64,000 bases of DNA. Source: Bin87 sp965220105. Its GTDB lineage: Bacteria; Chloroflexota; Dehalococcoidia; Lucifugimonadales; UBA3495. Below are positions 59,872 to 64,000 of the stretch, in pieces; positions within the stretch are counted from its first letter, which is position 1, and every line of letters starts with the position of its first letter. Location: positions 2,232,001 through 2,296,000 of the forward strand of contig OZ244811.1 of the NCBI GenBank assembly GCA_965220105.1. The letters are read 5' to 3'. Below the pieces are notes generated by a model. It was not told the origin of the DNA and did not search any database. It saw only the letters and a list, made by a program, of their open reading frames with translations. Position numbers and translations under genes: made by a program.

Positions 59872-61680
59872 CTAATTCACGCGTTCCATGCGGTAGGCGA
59901 CAATCAGGTCGCCTTCCTGGTAGTCGTTGTAGTTTTGTAGGACGATGCCGCACTCGGTGCCGGCGGTGGCCTGGTTGACCTCGTCGCGGAAGTGACGGAG
60001 GCTGCCGATGTCGGTTTCCAGAACAGCCTGTTCCTGGCGCAATACGCGGACCTGGCCCTGGCGCACGATGCGGCCGTCAAGGACGCGGCAACCGGCGATA
60101 CGGACCCCGCGGCGCCCTTCGAAGATTTCGCGAACCTCGGCCCGACCGATGACCACCTCGTGAAATTCGGGTTCCAGCATGCCGAGCAACGCCTGTTCAA
60201 TGTCTTCCAGCAGGCGATAGATGATCTGGTAGTGGCGTACCTCGACCCCCAGGCGGTCGGCGGTGCGTTCGGCCCCAATCTCGAAGCCGACGTTGAATGC
60301 AATGACGATGCCTTCCGAAGCCGAGGCCAGCTGGACGTCGGAGTCGCTGACCGCGCCGGGGGCGGCGTGGATAACGCGAGCTTTGACGTCACCCTCGGAG
60401 AGCTTCTCCACTGATTGGGCGACGGCTTCGACACTGCCCTGGACGTCGGCTTTTAGAACCAGCACCAATTCCTTCACGTCGCCGGCGTCGATTTGCTTGA
60501 CCACGTTGTCCAGGGTCAGGACCGTGTCGAGGTTGTTGCTGGTGGCGCGCTGGCCGTGGCGGTTGGCAGTCTGGCGGGCGGTGCGGTCATCGGCAACCAC
60601 CTGTAGGATGTCGCCGGCTTCCGGAGTGGCGTTCAGGCCGGTAATCACGCCCGGGGAACCTGGGCCGATGGAATCCAGGGTCTGGCCCCTTTCGTCAGTG
60701 ATGGCGCGGACCCGCCCATAGGCGCTGCCGGCGACGATGTGGTCAGCCACTCGGAGGGTGCCGGTTTGCACCAGGACCGTGGCGGTGGGGCCACGGCGAC
60801 GGTCCAGGGATGCTTCGACGATGACGCCGCCGGCTCGCCGGTCGGGGTTGGCCTTGAGTTCCAGGATCTCGGCCAGCACCGAGAGGTTCTCCAGCAGTTC
60901 GTCCACTCCGTCGCCGGTTTGGGCGGAAACGGGAACGGCGATGACGTCACCGCCCCACTCTTCCACGAGCAGGTTGCGTTCGCTGAGCTGGCGTTTCACC
61001 ACGTCGGGTTGAGCGCTTGGCAGGTCCATCTTGTTGATGGCAACCACGATGGGGACTTCAGCGGCGCGGGCGTGGTTGATGGCCTCATCGGTCTGCGGCA
61101 TGATGCCGTCGTCGGCCGCCACGACGAGGACGGCGATGTCGGTAACTCGGGCGCCCCGGGACCGGATGGCCGTGAAGGCGGCGTGGCCGGGGGTGTCCAG
61201 GAAGGTTATCGGCTGTCCATCGCGCTCCACCTGATAAGCGCCGATGTGCTGGGTAATGCCACCGGCTTCCTTTTCGACGACGGAAGACTCGCGGATGTAA
61301 TCGAGCAGGCTGGTTTTGCCGTGGTCCACGTGGCCCAGGATGGTGATGACCGGGGGCCGGGTTTCCAGGGCGTCGTCGTTGTCCTCGCCCACGTCGGCGG
61401 TGAGGGCTCCGGTGTCTTCAGCCTGTTCGGCGAGGCGCGTGCGGACGCCGTAGGCGGCGGCGGCCACGGTGGCCACCTGGTGGTCGATTATCTGGTTGAC
61501 GGACACCATGATGCCGTGACGCATCAACTGCTTGATGACGTCGACGTCGGACTGGTCCAGCAGTTGCGCCAAGTCCTTGACGGTCAGGGTTTCGGGTAAA
61601 GTCAGGGCCCGGTTTGAGCTCCGGCGGGGTTCGCCGCGGCGTTGCCGGCGGCCTCCGGCGGTGCGTTGTTCGGTAGTCAT
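59872..61680 (-). CDS. infB: Translation initiation factor IF-2 (short form)
   Basis: 602 residues. A short IF2-N (TVKDLAQLLDQSDVDVIKQL) precedes the G domain with G1 GHVDHGKTSLLD, G2 GGITQHIGAY, G3 DTPGH and G4 NKMDLP, then domains II-IV. The long Ala/Glu/Lys-rich N-terminal extension of many IF-2s is absent. IF-2 places fMet-tRNA on the 30S subunit. It follows ylxR by 74 nt. Confidence 0.94.
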   Translation of the reverse strand: MTTEQRTAGGRRQRRGEPRRSSNRALTLPETLTVKDLAQLLDQSDVDVIKQLMRHGIMVSVNQIIDHQVATVAAAAYGVRTRLAEQAEDTGALTADVGEDNDDALETRPPVITILGHVDHGKTSLLDYIRESSVVEKEAGGITQHIGAYQVERDGQPITFLDTPGHAAFTAIRSRGARVTDIAVLVVAADDGIMPQTDEAINHARAAEVPIVVAINKMDLPSAQPDVVKRQLSERNLLVEEWGGDVIAVPVSAQTGDGVDELLENLSVLAEILELKANPDRRAGGVIVEASLDRRRGPTATVLVQTGTLRVADHIVAGSAYGRVRAITDERGQTLDSIGPGSPGVITGLNATPEAGDILQVVADDRTARQTANRHGQRATSNNLDTVLTLDNVVKQIDAGDVKELVLVLKADVQGSVEAVAQSVEKLSEGDVKARVIHAAPGAVSDSDVQLASASEGIVIAFNVGFEIGAERTADRLGVEVRHYQIIYRLLEDIEQALLGMLEPEFHEVVIGRAEVREIFEGRRGVRIAGCRVLDGRIVRQGQVRVLRQEQAVLETDIGSLRHFRDEVNQATAGTECGIVLQNYNDYQEGDLIVAYRMERVN

Positions 61681-61754
61681 GGTCTACATCTCCTCATCAT
61701 CGGGGCGACCGGAACGGGACGACCCGACGGATCGTCGCCGATGCGTGCCCGGCG

Positions 61755-62186
61755 TCACCGGGCCAGGTTGGCGCCATCCTGCGGGTTTTCAGACGCCCGA
61801 GGGGCGCCAGCGGCGAACGTTTCTATAAAATATCGTTGCAAAGCGCTAAGGTCGTCAGCGGAAACTGGACCCCGCAGGCTGCGTTCCAGAACTCGCCTGG
61901 TGAGGCCTTTATCCCAACAGATGGCCTGGCTGCAGACGTAAGCGCCGCGGCCATTTTGCCGGCCGGTAGTGTCGACGACGATGGGTCCGTCGTGCGTGCG
62001 GACAACCCGAATCAAATCGCCTTTGGCGGTCTTGCGACCGCAGGCAACACAACTACGTTCGGGGATATGTCGCGTTTTTGGGATAGATGTTACCCGATTA
62101 CCGGCGACGCGCTCCCGGGCCGCGGGCGCCCGGGACGTTGCCGCCGCGACGGTTGCCGCCGCCGCGCCGCCGGCGTCCTTCGCCAC
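61755..62186 (-). CDS. YlxR (DUF448) family protein, start uncertain
   Basis: The conserved part is HIPERSCVACGRKTAKGDLI, DTTGRQNGRGAYVCSQ and LTRRVLERSLRGPVS, a 90-residue RNA-binding-like domain usual between nusA and infB. ATG 62186 overlaps the end of nusA by 89 nt and would add about 37 non-conserved residues. No ATG, GTG or TTG lies between there and the conserved start, although an ATC occurs at about 62084. Either overlap translation or a rare start is used. Confidence 0.8.
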   Translation of the reverse strand: MAKDAGGAAAATVAAATSRAPAARERVAGNRVTSIPKTRHIPERSCVACGRKTAKGDLIRVVRTHDGPIVVDTTGRQNGRGAYVCSQAICWDKGLTRRVLERSLRGPVSADDLSALQRYFIETFAAGAPRASENPQDGANLAR

Positions 62187-63888
62187 CCCGGAAGTCGCCG
62201 ACGATATCCTCGGCGAACCTGATCTTACCGGCGTCGGGCGCCAGGTTGGGCAGCCCCGCCAAAAGGTCGGTCATGTCTTCTTCTTCCGGCTCTTCTTCCA
62301 ACTCTTCGTCTTCCAGGTCTTCAGATTCGTCGACAACGTCGTCGATGGTGAACGTATCAAGGGCATCCACGCTCAATCCAACTCCATCTGTCGCCGCCGC
62401 GGTGACGGGCTCCGGTTGGGCGACCGCTTCTTCCTCGGCAATCAGGGCTTCCAGCAGGGCGTCTTCGTCGATAGCGTCCGGCGCCGGCGCCGGTTCCTCT
62501 CCCACCGGGTCGGCTACTACGTCCGCCACCGTTGCTGCGGCCTCGGCAACGGGTTCCGGCACGGCCTCGACTGCGACCTCTGGGATCGGGGCGACGGTTT
62601 CGGCGACCGGTTCCGGTTCGGTAACGAGTCCGGTTTCCGCGATGGCGGCTTCGGCGGCTTCGGCGACTGGCATCACGTCAGCGGCTTCGACTTCCGCAGC
62701 CTCGGCGCCGACCGCCTCGACGACGGCAGCAGCTTCGGCGGCCTGTTGGGCGGCGGCGGATTCGGCGGCGATGCGCGCGGCTTCGGCCCGGACGGCCTCA
62801 GCGGCGCGGGCGGCACGCAATTCGGCCCATTGCTCAACATTCTTGATATCCAGACGCCAGCCGGACAACTTGGCGGCCAGTCGGGCATTTTGTCCGTCCC
62901 GGCCGATGGCCAGCGACATCTGGTTCTCCGGCACGACCACGTAGGCCGTGTTTTCATCCTGGTCCAGCTCCACGGCGCCCACGTCGGCAGGGCTCAGCGC
63001 CCGGGAGATGAGAACCCGGGGGTTGGTGTCCCACTCAATAACGTCGATTTTTTCGCCCTGGAGCTCGTTGACGATGCTTTGGATGCGGTTGCCGCGCAAC
63101 CCGATGCAGGACCCTACCGGGTCCACGCCTTCCTGGTGAGAGGCTACGGCGACCTTGCTGCGGACTCCGGGGTCGCGGGCGATGGCGCGGATTTCGACGG
63201 TGCCGTTGCCGATTTCGGGGACTTCGGCCTCCATCAGCCGGCGCAGCAGGTCCCGATGGGAACGGCTGACCACCACTTCGGGGCCGCGCGGTGTCTGCTG
63301 CACTTCGACCAGCAGGACCTTGAGGTTCTGACCCTTCCGGTACCGTTCCTGGTTTACCTGGTTGTCCGGGCGCATGATGCCCCGGGCCCGGTTCTGGTTC
63401 TGGGCCTGGTGTGGGTTGAGGTTGATGAATACGGTTGGACCCTTCTCGATACCTTCGATACTCCCGCTAATCAACTCGCCCTGGTACGCCGAATATTCCT
63501 CAAAGATCTTCTCCCGTTCGGCTTCGCGCAATCGCTGCATGATGACCTGGCGGGCAGTCTGAGCCGCGATGCGACTGGCGTCGTGGGGAACCTCTTCCGA
63601 TTCGGCAATCTCGTCGCCCACTTCGATGTTGGGGCGCGACACTCGGGCCTCTTCCAGGCTGATTTCCGTTTCTGGAAATTCGACCTCTTCGACCACCGTT
63701 CGCAGGGCGAAGATGCTGATGTCGCCCGTATTGGGGTTCAATTTTACGGAGAGGTTCTGCCCGCCCGCGGGGTCGTCGCGTCGGAAGGCGGAGGCCAGCG
63801 CGACCTCTATGGCGCTTAGCACCTGGTCTTTCGCGAGGCCGCGTTCAGCGGATAACTGATTTAATGCCATCATGAAATCGCTTTTCAT
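62098..63888 (-). CDS. nusA: Transcription termination/antitermination protein NusA
   Basis: 596 residues. N-terminal domain (ALNQLSAERGLAKDQVLSAI), S1 domain near 135-200, then KH1-KH2 (VSRSHRDLLRRLMEAEVPEI, GSCIGLRGNRIQSIVNELQG, AIGRDGQNARLAAKLSGW). A 230-residue low-complexity Ala/Glu-rich tail follows and ends in an Arg/Gly-rich segment. NusA modulates pausing and termination. ATG 63888 has GGAGG 8 nt upstream. First gene of the translation-factor operon in this window; rimP, usually before nusA, is absent from the 112 nt available. Confidence 0.94.
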   Translation of the reverse strand: MKSDFMMALNQLSAERGLAKDQVLSAIEVALASAFRRDDPAGGQNLSVKLNPNTGDISIFALRTVVEEVEFPETEISLEEARVSRPNIEVGDEIAESEEVPHDASRIAAQTARQVIMQRLREAEREKIFEEYSAYQGELISGSIEGIEKGPTVFINLNPHQAQNQNRARGIMRPDNQVNQERYRKGQNLKVLLVEVQQTPRGPEVVVSRSHRDLLRRLMEAEVPEIGNGTVEIRAIARDPGVRSKVAVASHQEGVDPVGSCIGLRGNRIQSIVNELQGEKIDVIEWDTNPRVLISRALSPADVGAVELDQDENTAYVVVPENQMSLAIGRDGQNARLAAKLSGWRLDIKNVEQWAELRAARAAEAVRAEAARIAAESAAAQQAAEAAAVVEAVGAEAAEVEAADVMPVAEAAEAAIAETGLVTEPEPVAETVAPIPEVAVEAVPEPVAEAAATVADVVADPVGEEPAPAPDAIDEDALLEALIAEEEAVAQPEPVTAAATDGVGLSVDALDTFTIDDVVDESEDLEDEELEEEPEEEDMTDLLAGLPNLAPDAGKIRFAEDIVGDFRGGEGRRRRGGGNRRGGNVPGARGPGARRR

Positions 63889-63951
63889 CGTCGTCCTCCG
63901 CTGGCCGGGTTTGTTTTCTGATGCACTCCACCCGTGAGGCTAACAGCAAGA

Positions 63952-63972
63952 AAGCGGGTCTACGCCCCGCTT
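63952..63972 (-). terminator. Hairpin upstream of nusA
   Basis: On the minus strand AAGCGGG, GCGTAGA, CCCGCTT forms a 7-bp stem followed by TCTTGCTGTT. The following tract is not a strong U-run, so it is a weak terminator, attenuator or leader hairpin before nusA. Confidence 0.45.
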
Positions 63973-64000
63973 GCCAAACCGATAAACCTCTCGCTGCGGG

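Noticed and set aside
61969..63819. 616-residue plus-strand open frame, Gly/Phe/Asp-rich
   Set aside because: Antisense of nusA; the composition is produced by the Ala/Glu-rich tail of NusA read backwards.

Overview
The window is high-GC, densely coded bacterial chromosome with housekeeping genes at both ends. The left edge holds part of asnS, then gatA and gatC. The right half holds gyrB, rpsT, lexA and a truB-rbfA-infB-ylxR-nusA operon. Between these are many oxidoreductase, VOC, MaoC, CaiB, LLM-flavin and SDR genes, and a cyanobacterial-type thiC. This mix, with abundant palindromic intergenic repeats, suggests a Chloroflexota (Dehalococcoidia/SAR202-like) marine or symbiotic heterotroph. 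That assignment is inference from gene content; there is no 16S rRNA here.

Layout. 1-5440 (minus): asnS, a HigBA-like toxin-antitoxin pair with an oversized antitoxin, gatA, gatC, an SDR and a membrane protein. 5647-9065 (minus): an orphan His-rich metal ABC ATPase, a double-VOC protein, two hot-dog (MaoC-like) proteins and a PHP phosphoesterase. 9202-11542: a GIY-YIG nuclease gene split by an IS630-type element; the pre-insertion reading frame can be rebuilt exactly. 11583-13776: two thiamine-diphosphate subunits like sulfopyruvate decarboxylase and an HpcH/HpaI aldolase. 13957-14846: RNase P RNA and tRNA-Ile. 14938-20388: a five-gene plus-strand signalling operon coupling a binding lipoprotein and a TorS-like histidine kinase to a response-regulator/PP2C phosphatase, an RsbW-like ATPase and a STAS protein. 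20427-25750: DUF502 protein, 5'-truncated thiC, a 3-hydroxyisobutyrate-dehydrogenase-like enzyme, tRNA-Gln and a P450. 26059-31411: dnaJ, prmA, an atypical kinase/PP2C pair and an MFS transporter. 31772-34718: inositol-phosphate synthase, a PimA-like glycosyltransferase and a CDP-alcohol phosphatidyltransferase, which together look like phosphatidylinositol-type lipid synthesis; an inositol monophosphatase lies at 49000. 34998-41895: ribH, LLM enzyme, DUF58/DUF4129 pair, a decayed endonuclease/exonuclease/phosphatase pseudogene, a carboxymuconolactone-decarboxylase-like protein and a TPR protein. 41892-47610 (minus): a type II restriction-modification pair, a nuclease-like protein, a 3-TM protein translationally coupled to a Tes-like (COG1964) radical SAM enzyme, a methyltransferase and a divergent PlsY. 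47727-63888: CaiB, IMPase, Nudix, gyrB, hpt, ggt, rpsT, lexA, an NrtS-like protein and the nusA-infB-truB operon.

The most unusual items are the TorT/TorS-like plus partner-switching operon, the coupled 3-TM/Tes-like radical SAM genes beside lipid genes, the inositol-lipid cluster, the scarless reconstruction of the IS630 insertion, and a family of MITE-like hairpins with 10-bp target duplications. Members of that repeat family also border a truncated thiC and lie inside a pseudogene.
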